Source: UBA1738 sp045655325 (lineage in GTDB: Bacteria; Bacillota; Clostridia; UBA1381). From it: a DNA stretch of 64,000 nucleotides. The notes beneath the pieces were generated by a model, which saw only the letters and a list, made by a program, of their open reading frames with translations, had not been told where the DNA came from and searched no databases. The DNA lies in contig JAZOOY010000006.1 of NCBI GenBank assembly GCA_045655325.1, positions 32,584-96,583 of the forward strand. The letters are read 5' to 3'. Both the position numbers and the translations under genes were made by a program. This document shows, piece by piece, positions 44,159 to 53,784 of the stretch. How positions within the stretch are numbered: position 1 is the first letter of the stretch; every line of letters starts with the position of its first letter.

Positions 44159-46006
44159 ATGAAAAAAATACTTAGCATTTTTTTGGTGGTAGCGATGCTT
44201 TTGACAACTTTCTCAGTATATGCCAAAGCGTATATCCCGGGAGATTTAAGTGGTGATGGCTTGGTTGATACTAGGGATATAATTATGCTTCGTAGAGACC
44301 TTGCCGGCGGATATGACCAGATTATAAATCCACTTGCAGGGGATGTTAATGCGGACGGCTTAAGAGACACAAGAGATATTATTTTAATTCGCAGATACTT
44401 AGCAGGTGGCTATGATGTAGAGTTACTTCCGGGGAAAGTGGATGATTCTCCAATAAAGGTAACTTTTTATGAAGGTTACGGACCATATGCGTACGCTTTT
44501 AATGAGATTGAACTGCTTCGTGATGCGAATGGAGAGGTTAATATAAAAGATAGCGATATTCCAAAAGAAAGTTTTCCGTGGTTGGGATATAAAAAGAGCG
44601 ACTATATGCCGAAAACCTATGAAGACTATGATGGAAAATACGAAGTAGAACCTGATTTTTATTATATAGATAATGGAAAATTTAAACCGTTCGATGATTC
44701 TGTTATCATTACAGAAGATACAGATGTTTATTGGATGTATAATGAATTTTCAGTAAATGCATTTGGGTCTGCAATTGTAGTAAGATACGATAAAAATTCA
44801 AGAATGATAGACTCAACAAAGACATTTTTGGATAAGGCAATTGCACAGCTTAAAACTGCAAAGAAAACAGATCTTCCAATATATAAAGAGTTAAATGGAA
44901 TGGTATTGGGAGCACTAGAAAGTAGCGAACTATTTAACGAAGATAAGTATATTAAGACAATCAAGTTAGAACTTGATTTTATAGATGCTTTGAAAGAAAC
45001 TGATACACAAAGCATAAATAATGTCACAAATGACAATAGAGACTTTGAAGTTATACGGGAAAACCTTAAAACAATAAAGGATATTCATAGCGAACTTCTA
45101 ACTATCACATTTGATGCTATTTTGGATGTGGAAAGTAATTCTGAAATAAAGGCTATGGTTTCTTTAGTGGGATATGATGTATGTGAAGCCATATTTGAAA
45201 ACGTAAGAAATGATTATTGCAACAAACTAAAAATTCTTATTTCTGATGTTGAAAATAAAAAAATTACAGCAGGATTTATCCCGTCAGAAATTAAACTACC
45301 ATTTAATCCAATTGAAGATATTTTTACACCACTATTTGATGAAGCAGAAGAAAAGGTAATCGGAGAGCTTGATGAAAGCATTCGCTATAACGAAAACCCA
45401 TATCTTCAGTATCTGATAGAAGAACAGGATATGTTCCGAGAGTTATTTAATAAAGATAATACTGGCTATAAAATGAATGACATCATCGCTTATGCAGAGT
45501 TTATGGTAAAGTTTCTTATTGCAGCAGATGACGCAATATGCTGGTATGATGGCATTGAGGGTATTGACATTAATGCAATATATGATACAATATTTGCAGA
45601 GATGTATACAGTTAATAGTAGAATTGATGAAGTTTTGAGTGATGTAAATATTGCGGAAAACATTCCTGATGCAGTTAAAAAGACACTGGAATGTATGAAG
45701 GATATTAACAGCATATTCTTGGGAGTTAAGCGCTTTTTAAAGAATGATACAAATATTCAGGCAGAACTTCAGGCACTTATCGAATCTGGGGAACTACAAT
45801 CCAGAATTGATGAGTTCAAAGAAAGCGTGGCAGGACAAAATTTTGATGCAAAGTTTATTGATGATTTTGTGAAAATGTTGGAAAACATCGCAGAAAATGG
45901 TGGTAGTGACTACAAAGTACCAGTCACAGACATAACTACTATTGACAAATATGAAGTAGAGATTGGTGACTATACATTCACTATGTCAAGATACTTCATA
46001 TTCTAA
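44159..46006 (+). CDS. Secreted dockerin protein sharing its main module with the SLH protein
   Basis: 615 residues. Signal peptide (to VYAKA), then an N-terminal type I dockerin-like domain with two calcium loops: D29-x-S31-x-D33-x6-D40 and D62-x-N64-x-D66-x6-D73, each followed by the helix LRR.LAGGY. From residue about 100 (VTFYEGYGPYAYA) to the end it is homologous to the C-terminal module of the preceding SLH protein, both ending in a short strand and Phe. Dockerins bind cohesins on scaffolds; none is visible in the window. The start is the ATG at 44159, since the ATG at 44147 overlaps the GGAGG site that serves it. Confidence 0.85.
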   Translation: MKKILSIFLVVAMLLTTFSVYAKAYIPGDLSGDGLVDTRDIIMLRRDLAGGYDQIINPLAGDVNADGLRDTRDIILIRRYLAGGYDVELLPGKVDDSPIKVTFYEGYGPYAYAFNEIELLRDANGEVNIKDSDIPKESFPWLGYKKSDYMPKTYEDYDGKYEVEPDFYYIDNGKFKPFDDSVIITEDTDVYWMYNEFSVNAFGSAIVVRYDKNSRMIDSTKTFLDKAIAQLKTAKKTDLPIYKELNGMVLGALESSELFNEDKYIKTIKLELDFIDALKETDTQSINNVTNDNRDFEVIRENLKTIKDIHSELLTITFDAILDVESNSEIKAMVSLVGYDVCEAIFENVRNDYCNKLKILISDVENKKITAGFIPSEIKLPFNPIEDIFTPLFDEAEEKVIGELDESIRYNENPYLQYLIEEQDMFRELFNKDNTGYKMNDIIAYAEFMVKFLIAADDAICWYDGIEGIDINAIYDTIFAEMYTVNSRIDEVLSDVNIAENIPDAVKKTLECMKDINSIFLGVKRFLKNDTNIQAELQALIESGELQSRIDEFKESVAGQNFDAKFIDDFVKMLENIAENGGSDYKVPVTDITTIDKYEVEIGDYTFTMSRYFIF

Positions 46007-46043
46007 ATCAATAATAACTTGGTTACCCCAAAAGGAGGAAACG

Positions 46044-47432
46044 ATGAAGAAGCTATTTAGTATTTTTTTAGTGATAGTAATGCTAGTGACTACTTGTGCA
46101 GTATCTGCAGCTACTTATACAGATATCAACGGACACTGGGCAGAGAAGGAAATCAATGCTTGGAGCGAATATGGTGTTATAAGCGGATATGACGGAAAAT
46201 TTTCACCTAATCGTTCTATCACAAGAGGCGAATTTGCAGTTGTACTTAACAGATTAATGGCTTACGGGGAAGAAAGTGCAAACATATTTAAGGACCTTCC
46301 TGATAAGTTCTACAAAAGCTCTGTTTTAAGACTTTATAAAGCAGGAGTAATGCAAGGTTATGATGGCTTTATAAGCCCTGAAAATTCACTTACAAGAGAA
46401 GAAGCATCAATTATGATATGCAGAGCCCTTGGCATAAAAACTGCTGATACAATGAATAAGACATTTTCTGACCAAGCAAGCGTTTCGGATTGGGCAAGGC
46501 CATATATCAATGCTATGGTAAATTCAGGACTTTTAAACGGTGCTGACGGAAAACTTAATCCAAAGAATGCCATTATGCGATCAGAGGTTGTTAAAATTCT
46601 TGATAATGCTGTATTGCCAATCCTTAAAGCAGGAACATTTGAAAATGCCAACACCAGCAAAATAGTTGTTATAAGCGCAGGAAATGTTACTGTTAAAAAT
46701 TCAGAAATTACAGGTAAATTGATTATCACACAAGGTGCTTTGGAAGGTAATATTTCCTTTATAAACTCAAAAATCCAAAGCGATGTTGTAATTGATAATA
46801 ACCGCAGTGCCTTTGTGGAAGTAAAGGATACAACAGTTGCAAATAAGGATATATTAAACCATAAAGCATTTATAACCGAAAAGAAGGAAGAGAATAAGCC
46901 TTCAGGCGGAAATGGCGGAACAACTGGTGGAAACAGTGGTAACTCAGGAAATACCGGTTCTTCTGGAAATACCGGTTCTTCAGGAAATGGCGGTTCAACC
47001 GGCGGAGATACCGGTTCTTCCGGCGATAGTGGAACAACCGGCGGAAATGAAATTGACAGGTCAAAATTAGTTGAAACATTAAAATCCGTATCAGAAGAAA
47101 TCGCACTATACACAGACCGTAGCAAGCCTAACTTCTATACTGTTTTTAATAACACAGAAAGAACTGTATTAACAAAGATTAAGGCATGCATTGATGATGC
47201 AGTTACAAATCATCAGGATGAACTTGATGCTAATTTCATAAAAAACACATATAGAAATGAAATTTTGGAAGTTCACGGTATCTATGACCAGATGGTTTTA
47301 AGCGGTCAGGACAATGCGTTTATCGGTAAACTTGCAGCAAATTTTGCAATCTATAACTTGATTTGGCTAGCTGATACTCTTGGAGTAGACCTAGAAAAAT
47401 ACGGCATAAACCCATCAGACTATATATTCTAA
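46044..47432 (+). CDS. SLH surface protein with Gly-rich spacer and helical C-terminal domain
   Basis: 462 residues from the ATG at 46044 (AAGGAGGAAACG before it). Signal peptide, three SLH repeats (about 25-210; first YTDINGHWAEKEINAW), a beta-helix-like stretch (GNVTVKNSEITGKLIITQGA) matching that of the giant SLH protein, a Gly/Ser/Asn/Thr spacer (about 288-335), and a helical domain of about 125 residues with no family I recognise. Last gene of the four-gene locus. Confidence 0.88.
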   Translation: MKKLFSIFLVIVMLVTTCAVSAATYTDINGHWAEKEINAWSEYGVISGYDGKFSPNRSITRGEFAVVLNRLMAYGEESANIFKDLPDKFYKSSVLRLYKAGVMQGYDGFISPENSLTREEASIMICRALGIKTADTMNKTFSDQASVSDWARPYINAMVNSGLLNGADGKLNPKNAIMRSEVVKILDNAVLPILKAGTFENANTSKIVVISAGNVTVKNSEITGKLIITQGALEGNISFINSKIQSDVVIDNNRSAFVEVKDTTVANKDILNHKAFITEKKEENKPSGGNGGTTGGNSGNSGNTGSSGNTGSSGNGGSTGGDTGSSGDSGTTGGNEIDRSKLVETLKSVSEEIALYTDRSKPNFYTVFNNTERTVLTKIKACIDDAVTNHQDELDANFIKNTYRNEILEVHGIYDQMVLSGQDNAFIGKLAANFAIYNLIWLADTLGVDLEKYGINPSDYIF

Positions 47433-47464
47433 AAAAAGACCGAACAATTTGTTCGGTCTTTTAA
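47431..47464. terminator. Bidirectional terminator between the surface locus and the his operon
   Basis: Perfect 12-bp stem AAAGACCGAACA / TGTTCGGTCTTT (47435-47446 with 47450-47461), loop ATT, T-rich on both sides, between convergent genes. Confidence 0.92.
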
Positions 47465-47469
47465 ATTTG

Positions 47470-48120
47470 CTAGTTTGTCATTTTTTCTTGCTTAACCTTA
47501 TGGTCAATAACGTGACGTGATGCAAGCTCACGGTGGATATCTTCAAGAGAAATACCCATTTCAATCATCAAAACCATTACGTGATAGCAAAGGTCTGCAA
47601 TTTCATAAATAGTCTCTTTTTTATCGTCAGATTTAGCACCGATAATAACTTCAGTACATTCTTCGCCGACCTTTTTAAGAATCTTATCAAGACCCTTTTC
47701 AAACAGGTAAGTTGTGTAAGAGCCTTCCTTTTTGTCAATCTTTCTGCCACGGATAAGGTCTAATAGTCCCTGATATGAGAATTCGTGAAGTTCTTCGCTT
47801 TCAAAAACAGGCTTTGTAAAGCAAGAATCTGTTCCTGTATGACAAGCAGGACCATCTTTTTCCACCATAACAACCAAAGCGTCATTATCGCAATCAGCGG
47901 TAATTGAAACAATATGCTGATAGTTTCCGCTTGTTTCACCCTTTAGCCAAAGCTCATCACGGGAACGGCTGTAAAAACAGGTAAGACCCTTTTCCATAGA
48001 AATTTTAAGGCTTTCCTTGTTCATATATGCAAGGGTAAGAACCTTTTTTGTGATTGCATCAACCACGATTGCAGGAATAAGACCCTTATCGTCAAATTTT
48101 AACTCATCAATATTTAGCAT
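47470..48120 (-). CDS. hisIE: Bifunctional phosphoribosyl-AMP cyclohydrolase / phosphoribosyl-ATP pyrophosphatase
   Basis: 216 residues joining HisI (1-110; SRDELWLKGETSGNYQ and the zinc site CDNDALVVMVEKDGPACHTG) and HisE (about 120-205; KKVGEECTEVIIGAK, EIADLCYHVMVL). They catalyse steps 3 and 2 of histidine synthesis. Last gene of the operon, 11 bases after hisF. Confidence 0.96.
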   Translation of the reverse strand: MLNIDELKFDDKGLIPAIVVDAITKKVLTLAYMNKESLKISMEKGLTCFYSRSRDELWLKGETSGNYQHIVSITADCDNDALVVMVEKDGPACHTGTDSCFTKPVFESEELHEFSYQGLLDLIRGRKIDKKEGSYTTYLFEKGLDKILKKVGEECTEVIIGAKSDDKKETIYEIADLCYHVMVLMIEMGISLEDIHRELASRHVIDHKVKQEKMTN

Positions 48121-48131
48121 AACTTTTCTCC

Positions 48132-48890
48132 TTATATTCTAACAGGGATATTTTCTTTTAAAAGTGTGTTTTTAAGGTCAGAGATTGAAACCTCGCCGAA
48201 GTGGAAGATGGATGCGGCAAGACCGGCATCTACTTTTGGTAGAGTCTTAAATAGTGTTACAAAGTCTTCAATCTTTCCTGCACCGCCTGATGCGATTACA
48301 GGAACATCCACCACGTTGCAAACGGCTTCTAACATCTCAAGGTCAAAACCGCCCTTTACGCCGTCGGTATCAATGGAGTTTAGAACAACTTCGCCTGCAC
48401 CTAAATCAACGCATCTCTTAATCCATGAAATTGCCTCAATTCCTGTGTTTTCACGTCCACCTTTTGCAAAAACTTTAAATTCGCCGTCAACTCTTTTTAC
48501 GTCAGCGGAAATTACAACACACTGATTGCCGTAGAGCTTTGCCGCTTCGTAAATGAGGTTAGGGTTTTTAATAGCACCCGAATTTACGCTGACTTTATCT
48601 GCACCGCTTTTTAACACACGGTCAAAATCTTCAATTGTGTTTATGCCACCGCCAACTGTAAGCGGTATAAAGATTGTGCTTGCAACTTCTTTTAGAATAT
48701 CTGTAAACAGCTTTCTGCCGTCAGATGAAGCAGTAATGTCATAAAACACAAGCTCATCTGCACCGTTTTCTGAATAATATCTGGCAAGCTCCACAGGGGA
48801 TGAAACATCGGAAAGACCTTCGAAGTTTACTCCTTTAACAACCCTTGCATCTTTAACGTCAAGGCAAGGGATAATTCTTTTTGTTATCAT
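48132..48890 (-). CDS. hisF: Imidazole glycerol phosphate synthase, cyclase subunit
   Basis: 252-residue TIM barrel that uses ammonia from HisH to form imidazole glycerol phosphate and AICAR. Catalytic Asp11 lies in IPCLDVKDARVVKG, and the second catalytic Asp in SIDTDG. Overlaps hisA by four bases. Confidence 0.96.
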   Translation of the reverse strand: MITKRIIPCLDVKDARVVKGVNFEGLSDVSSPVELARYYSENGADELVFYDITASSDGRKLFTDILKEVASTIFIPLTVGGGINTIEDFDRVLKSGADKVSVNSGAIKNPNLIYEAAKLYGNQCVVISADVKRVDGEFKVFAKGGRENTGIEAISWIKRCVDLGAGEVVLNSIDTDGVKGGFDLEMLEAVCNVVDVPVIASGGAGKIEDFVTLFKTLPKVDAGLAASIFHFGEVSISDLKNTLLKENIPVRI

Positions 48891-49600
48891 TTTGCCACCT
48901 CAATTGCTTCTTTTATGGAAATGGCACCAAGGTAATACGCCTTTCCAATAATAGCACCGTAAATTCCAAGCTCGGAAAGTTTTTCTACGTCTTCAATAGA
49001 AGAAACACCGCCTGATGCAGTGATATCCATACTGAACTTCTCGGAAAGCTCACGATAAAGCTCGTGGTTTGTGCCTTGCATAGCACCGTCTTTGGAAATA
49101 TCTGTGCAAATAATATTTTTAATGCCTAAATTCTGCATCTTTTCGCAGAACTCAAAACATGTGTAACTGGATTTTTCTGTCCAACCACGAATGGCAACAT
49201 AGCCGTCTAAAATGTCAACGCCAACGGCAACCTTGCCAGGGTAGGTTTTAGCCGCAAGCTTCAAAAACTCTTCGTCTTTAACCGCTGCAGTACCTAAAAT
49301 AACCCTTTGTACGCCTGCATCAATGTACTTTTTAACAACGTCCATATTACGGATACCACCGCCAACTTCAACGAAAAGGTTGGTGTTTTTTGTGATTTCC
49401 TTTATAACGTCAAGATTAGGCGTTGTGCCGTCACGTGCACCTTCAAGGTCAACGATGTGGATGAATTTTGCGCCTTGCTTTTCAAAATCAAGGGCAAATT
49501 CTGACGGGTTATCGCTATAAATGGTCATCTGGTTGTAGTCACCTTTTAAAAGGCGAACTGCCTTTTTATCATAAAGGTCAATAGCCGGAAATATATGCAT
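48887..49600 (-). CDS. hisA: ProFAR isomerase
   Basis: 237-residue TIM barrel, a sister of HisF, that isomerises ProFAR to PRFAR. Phosphate- and acid-base motifs: FPAIDLYDKKAVRLLKGDY (Asp8), VEVGGGIRN and CTDISKDGAMQG. Good GGAGG before the ATG; three bases separate it from hisH. Confidence 0.95.
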   Translation of the reverse strand: MHIFPAIDLYDKKAVRLLKGDYNQMTIYSDNPSEFALDFEKQGAKFIHIVDLEGARDGTTPNLDVIKEITKNTNLFVEVGGGIRNMDVVKKYIDAGVQRVILGTAAVKDEEFLKLAAKTYPGKVAVGVDILDGYVAIRGWTEKSSYTCFEFCEKMQNLGIKNIICTDISKDGAMQGTNHELYRELSEKFSMDITASGGVSSIEDVEKLSELGIYGAIIGKAYYLGAISIKEAIEVAK

Positions 49601-49603
49601 TTT

Positions 49604-50221
49604 TTAAACCTCCAAATCACAGAAACCGCGAAGAATATTAAGTCCCACATTTCCGCTTTTTTCGGGGTGGAACTGGCAACCGAACACGTTCTTATTTTGA
49701 ACGCTGGCTGTAAGCTCTGCACCATATTCTGTTGTTGCGATTGTGTTTTCCTTGCAGTTTGTGCCGTAATATGAATGAACGAAGTACACAAAATCTCCGT
49801 CCTTTATATTTTTGAAAATAGGGGATATATCACCTTTAAATGAAAGGGCATTCCAACCGATGTGCGGGATTTTAAGATCCTTTGGAATAACATCGCTAAT
49901 TGGTCTGATTTCACCTTTAATAAGGCCAAGTCCCTCATGCTCGCCATATTCATAGCTCTTTTCAAATAGAAGTTGCATTCCAAGGCAAATGCCCAAAAGC
50001 GGCTTACCTTTTTTAACTTCATCTATAATCAAATCTCCAAGCCCTGACTTTTTAAGCTTTTCGGCAGCATCACCGAAAGCACCAACGCCGGGAAGAAGAA
50101 TTTTATCCGCCTTTTTAATAACATCGGGATCGGGGGTTATAATAGTATCCGCACCGATAGCGGAGAAGGAGCTTTTTAAGGAAAACAAGTTTCCAACTCC
50201 GTAGTCAACTATTGCAATCAT
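49604..50221 (-). CDS. hisH: Imidazole glycerol phosphate synthase, glutaminase subunit
   Basis: 205-residue class I amidotransferase that feeds ammonia to HisF. The full triad is present: Cys in GICLGMQLLF, His and Glu in GCQFHPEKSG. Its stop overlaps the hisA-side gap and its start shares one base with the hisB stop. It is a useful contrast to the triad-less homologue at 35629-36150. Confidence 0.96.
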   Translation of the reverse strand: MIAIVDYGVGNLFSLKSSFSAIGADTIITPDPDVIKKADKILLPGVGAFGDAAEKLKKSGLGDLIIDEVKKGKPLLGICLGMQLLFEKSYEYGEHEGLGLIKGEIRPISDVIPKDLKIPHIGWNALSFKGDISPIFKNIKDGDFVYFVHSYYGTNCKENTIATTEYGAELTASVQNKNVFGCQFHPEKSGNVGLNILRGFCDLEV

Positions 50222-50808
50222 TAAAGTACTCCTTTTGTTGATGGGATTTCGTTTGCAAATTTAGGGTCAATGGCTACTGCATCACATAGTGAGTGTGCCA
50301 CAGATTTGAATGCACCTTCAATAATGTGGTGTGAGTTTGTGCCACAGAACTGCTTTATGTGAAGAGTAATTTTAGCGCATCTTGTAAAGCCAAGCCAGAA
50401 CTCTTCCACAAGCTCTGTGTCAAAGTTTCCAACCTTTTGTGATGGGATTCGTAAGTCATATCCCAAATAACTTCTGCCTGAAATATCAACGGCAGACAGA
50501 ATCAAAGCCTCGTCCATTGGAAGAATCATATTGCCGTAGCGGACAATTCCACGCTTGTCGGCAATAGCTTCAGAGAATGCAGTACCCAAAGCAATACCGA
50601 TATCCTCAACTGTGTGGTGGTCATCAACTTCCACATCACCTTTGCAGGTAAGGTTTAAGTCAAATCTTCCGTGCTTTGCAAAAAGGGTAAGCATATGGTC
50701 TAAAAATCCGCAACCTGAATCTATTTCGCTTTTGCCTGTACCATCAAGGTTCAGGGTAAGCTCAATGTCGGTTTCGGCAGTTTTTCTTTTTATTTCAGAT
50801 GTTCTCAT
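50221..50808 (-). CDS. hisB: Imidazoleglycerol-phosphate dehydratase
   Basis: 195 residues, dehydratase domain only, without the histidinol-phosphatase half found in E. coli HisB. Metal-binding motifs LDHMLTLFAKHGRFDL, DDHHTVEDIGIALG and NSHHIIEGAFK are intact. No histidinol-phosphate phosphatase gene is in the operon, so that step must be encoded elsewhere. Confidence 0.95.
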   Translation of the reverse strand: MRTSEIKRKTAETDIELTLNLDGTGKSEIDSGCGFLDHMLTLFAKHGRFDLNLTCKGDVEVDDHHTVEDIGIALGTAFSEAIADKRGIVRYGNMILPMDEALILSAVDISGRSYLGYDLRIPSQKVGNFDTELVEEFWLGFTRCAKITLHIKQFCGTNSHHIIEGAFKSVAHSLCDAVAIDPKFANEIPSTKGVL

Positions 50809-51870
50809 TTATTTATCCTCCAAAATGGATTTGATGCAAGAAATAAGCGCCTGCATCTGCTTTTTTGTACCTATAGTAATTCGGTTATACTCGCAAATCT
50901 TTTCCTTATCAAAGTGGCGAACCAAAATGCCCTTTTCCTTAAGTTTTTGGTAAAGCTCACCGCCTGAAATCTTATCGCTTTTAGCAAAAACAAAGTTTGT
51001 GGCGGATGGAAGTAGGGTAAAGCCTAACTTTTCAAGCTCGCCTTTTGTAAATTCACGATTCTCTATAATAGTTTTACAATTTTTAACTGTGTAATCGTTA
51101 TCCTGTAAAACTCCCAGACCCGCCGCCATTGTCATACGGTTAATGTTGTATGGGTTGGTGGAGTATTTTATGGTGTTAAGGTCTTGGATAAGTGCCTTAT
51201 TACCAACGCCAAAGCCAAGTCTTGCACCTGCCATTGAGCGTGATTTTGAGAAGGTTTGTGTAACTAATAAGTTATCGTATTTGTTAATTAGTGAAACACA
51301 AGAATCTCCGCCAAAATCAACATAGGCTTCGTCAATAACAACGATGTTATCAGGATTTGATTTCAAAATTTCTTCAATTTCTGCCTTTTTTAATGAAATT
51401 CCTGTTGGTGCATTTGGATTTGCAATGAAGATTGTTTTGTTAATGCCCAAATAGTCAGAAGCATTTATTCTAAAGTCCTCTGTAAGCGGAATCTCAACGT
51501 AAGGCACGTTGTTTATCTGTGCAAATACAGAGTAGAAACCGTAGGTTATATCGGCAAATGCCGCAGGATGTTCATCGTCACAGTATGCCATAAAGGCAAA
51601 GTTCAAAATCTCATCAGAACCATTGGTCAAAAGCACTTCATCTTCATTGACTCCCAATGTTTCTGCAAGCTTTTTTGTAAGCTCACGACATTCAGGATCA
51701 GGATAAAGTTCAAGCCTTTTTGCTGCATCTTTTGCTAGCTTCTGTGCCTTTTTAGATGGCGGAAAAGGTGACTCGTTGGTATTTAGTTTTATATACTTTA
51801 AATCCTTTGGCTGTTCGCCAGGTGTATAAGGCGTAAGAGCTTCATATTTACTACTGAAAAATCTGCTCAA
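50809..51870 (-). CDS. hisC: Histidinol-phosphate aminotransferase
   Basis: 353 residues, PLP aminotransferase class I/II fold. LNTNESPFPPS, ANPNAPTG, VIDEAYVDFG and the PLP lysine in FSKSRSMAGARLG are present. I prefer the TTG at 51870, eight bases after GAGGAG; the GTG at 51879 touches that site. The ribosome site overlaps the end of hisD, so translation is coupled. Confidence 0.92.
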   Translation of the reverse strand: MSRFFSSKYEALTPYTPGEQPKDLKYIKLNTNESPFPPSKKAQKLAKDAAKRLELYPDPECRELTKKLAETLGVNEDEVLLTNGSDEILNFAFMAYCDDEHPAAFADITYGFYSVFAQINNVPYVEIPLTEDFRINASDYLGINKTIFIANPNAPTGISLKKAEIEEILKSNPDNIVVIDEAYVDFGGDSCVSLINKYDNLLVTQTFSKSRSMAGARLGFGVGNKALIQDLNTIKYSTNPYNINRMTMAAGLGVLQDNDYTVKNCKTIIENREFTKGELEKLGFTLLPSATNFVFAKSDKISGGELYQKLKEKGILVRHFDKEKICEYNRITIGTKKQMQALISCIKSILEDK

Positions 51871-51875
51871 AATTA

Positions 51876-53150
51876 TCACTCCTCAATTCGGCTTACCGCA
51901 CTTTTTGCGTGAGCTGTAAGTCCTTCTTTTTTCGCAAATAGTTCTACGTCACGGCAGATAGAAGATAGGGCATCTTTTGTGAAGTAGGTGTACTGTGTCT
52001 TTTTAACAAAATCGTCAACGGATAGGGGACTTGAGAATTTGGCCGTACCGCTTGTTGGTAGGGTGTGGTTAGGTCCTGCCATATAGTCGCCAAGAGCTTC
52101 AGGACAGTTTCTGCCCATAAAGATTGAGCCTGCGTGACGAATAGCATCTAAATAATCAAATGGATTATCTACGCAAAGCTCCAAGTGTTCAGGAGCAATT
52201 TCGTTTGAAATATCAATGGCAACTGCCAAGTTTTCTGCTACAATGATTTTGCCGTTATCATCAATTGAAGCACGGGCAATTTCGGCACGTTCCAAAAGTG
52301 GAATCTGTACTTCAATTTCCTTTTGAACGGCTAAAGCCAAGTCCATAGAATCGGTAACCAAAACGGCACTTGCAAGTTTGTCGTGTTCTGCCTGTGATAA
52401 TAGGTCTGCGGCAACGTGCTTTGGATTTGAAAGACCGTCTGCCACAATTAAAATTTCGCTTGGTCCTGCAATCATATCAATTGAAACCTGACCGAATACC
52501 TGCTTTTTAGCTTCTGCCACAAAAGCATTTCCAGGGCCAACGATTTTATCAACCTTTGGCACACTTTCCGTTCCGTAAGCAAGGGCTGCAACAGCCTGTG
52601 CACCGCCAAGCTTGAAAATCTTATCAACGCCTGCAATTTTTGCAGCAGCAAGGATAACAGGATTAATTTTTCCGTCTTTGCCAGGTGGTGTTACCATAAC
52701 AACTTCAGGGCAACCTGCAATTTTTGCAGGGATAGAATCCATCAAAACAGTGGATGGGTAAGCTGCAGTTCCGCCAGGAACGTATAAACCTGCACGGTCA
52801 ACAGGGATAACCTTCTGACCCATTAAAATTCCGTTCTCGTCGTTTATAATAAAGCTGTTTCTGACCTGCTTTTCGTGGAATTTGCGGATGTTAATAGCCG
52901 CTTTTTCAAGTACTTTAATAAATTCAGGTTCTACGCTATTAAAAGCATCTTCAATTTCTTCTTTAGAAACCAAAAGGGAAGAAAGCTTTGCACCGTCAAA
53001 CTTTTCGCAGTATTCAAAAAGTGCACTGTCGCCGTTCTCACGAACATTTTTTATTATGTCAGCTACGATGTCCTCAACATTAACGGTAGGGACAACACGG
53101 GAGAAGATATCCTTGTTTTCCACTTCTCCGTACTTCAAAATCTTAATCAT
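51876..53150 (-). CDS. hisD: Histidinol dehydrogenase
   Basis: 424 residues, zinc- and NAD-dependent, last two oxidations to histidine. VPGGTAAYPSTVLM, KIVGPGNAFVAEAKK, DMIAGPSEILIVAD and SQAEHDKLASAVLVT are standard. Overlaps the hisG end by eight bases. Confidence 0.96.
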   Translation of the reverse strand: MIKILKYGEVENKDIFSRVVPTVNVEDIVADIIKNVRENGDSALFEYCEKFDGAKLSSLLVSKEEIEDAFNSVEPEFIKVLEKAAINIRKFHEKQVRNSFIINDENGILMGQKVIPVDRAGLYVPGGTAAYPSTVLMDSIPAKIAGCPEVVMVTPPGKDGKINPVILAAAKIAGVDKIFKLGGAQAVAALAYGTESVPKVDKIVGPGNAFVAEAKKQVFGQVSIDMIAGPSEILIVADGLSNPKHVAADLLSQAEHDKLASAVLVTDSMDLALAVQKEIEVQIPLLERAEIARASIDDNGKIIVAENLAVAIDISNEIAPEHLELCVDNPFDYLDAIRHAGSIFMGRNCPEALGDYMAGPNHTLPTSGTAKFSSPLSVDDFVKKTQYTYFTKDALSSICRDVELFAKKEGLTAHAKSAVSRIEE

Positions 53151-53784
53151 TTTTATCCTCCATCTGCATACGTATAGCAGAAACTATTTTTTCAATCTGG
53201 TCGCCTTTAAATTTAAAGCTTGACTTATTCGCAATAAATCTTGCGCTGATTGGGACAATGGTTTCTATAGGCTCTAAGTTATTTTCCTTTAGAGTTGTAC
53301 CTGTTTCAACGATATCCACGATAACGTCTGAAAGGTTCAAAATAGGTGCTATCTCAATAGAACCATTTAAGTGAATTATATCAATATCACGTCCCATTTT
53401 AGCGTAATAGTTTTTGGTAATGTTAGTGAACTTCGTAGCAACCTTTAGTGGCTTTTGTGTGTTATCACGAAAACCTTTTTTTGCGCATACACACATTCTG
53501 CATTTTCCTATATCAAGGTCTAAAAGTTCGTATATATCAGGGGTGTATTCCAAAAGAATATCTTTGCCGGCAATACCGATGTCTGCAGCACCACGCTCAA
53601 CGTAAATTGCAACGTCAGATGGTTTCACCCAGAAATATCTTACGCCAACTTCTTCATTTTCAAAAATAAGTTTACGGCTGTTTTCCTTTATGGCAGGACA
53701 AGGAAAACCTGCCTTTTCAAACATGGCATATACTTTTTCGCCAAGTCTGCCTTTTGGCAGAGCTACATTAAGCATTGTTTTCAA
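53143..53784 (-). CDS. hisG: ATP phosphoribosyltransferase, short form
   Basis: 213 residues, the catalytic subunit of the first, regulated step. The short form lacks the regulatory C-terminal domain and needs HisZ, which is encoded just upstream with a 17-base overlap. ALPKGRLGEKVY opens the protein and VDIVETGTTLKENNL is the PRPP site. Start is either TTG 53784 (AAGGGG nine bases away) or ATG 53775; I keep the TTG for its spacing. Confidence 0.93.
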   Translation of the reverse strand: MKTMLNVALPKGRLGEKVYAMFEKAGFPCPAIKENSRKLIFENEEVGVRYFWVKPSDVAIYVERGAADIGIAGKDILLEYTPDIYELLDLDIGKCRMCVCAKKGFRDNTQKPLKVATKFTNITKNYYAKMGRDIDIIHLNGSIEIAPILNLSDVIVDIVETGTTLKENNLEPIETIVPISARFIANKSSFKFKGDQIEKIVSAIRMQMEDKND

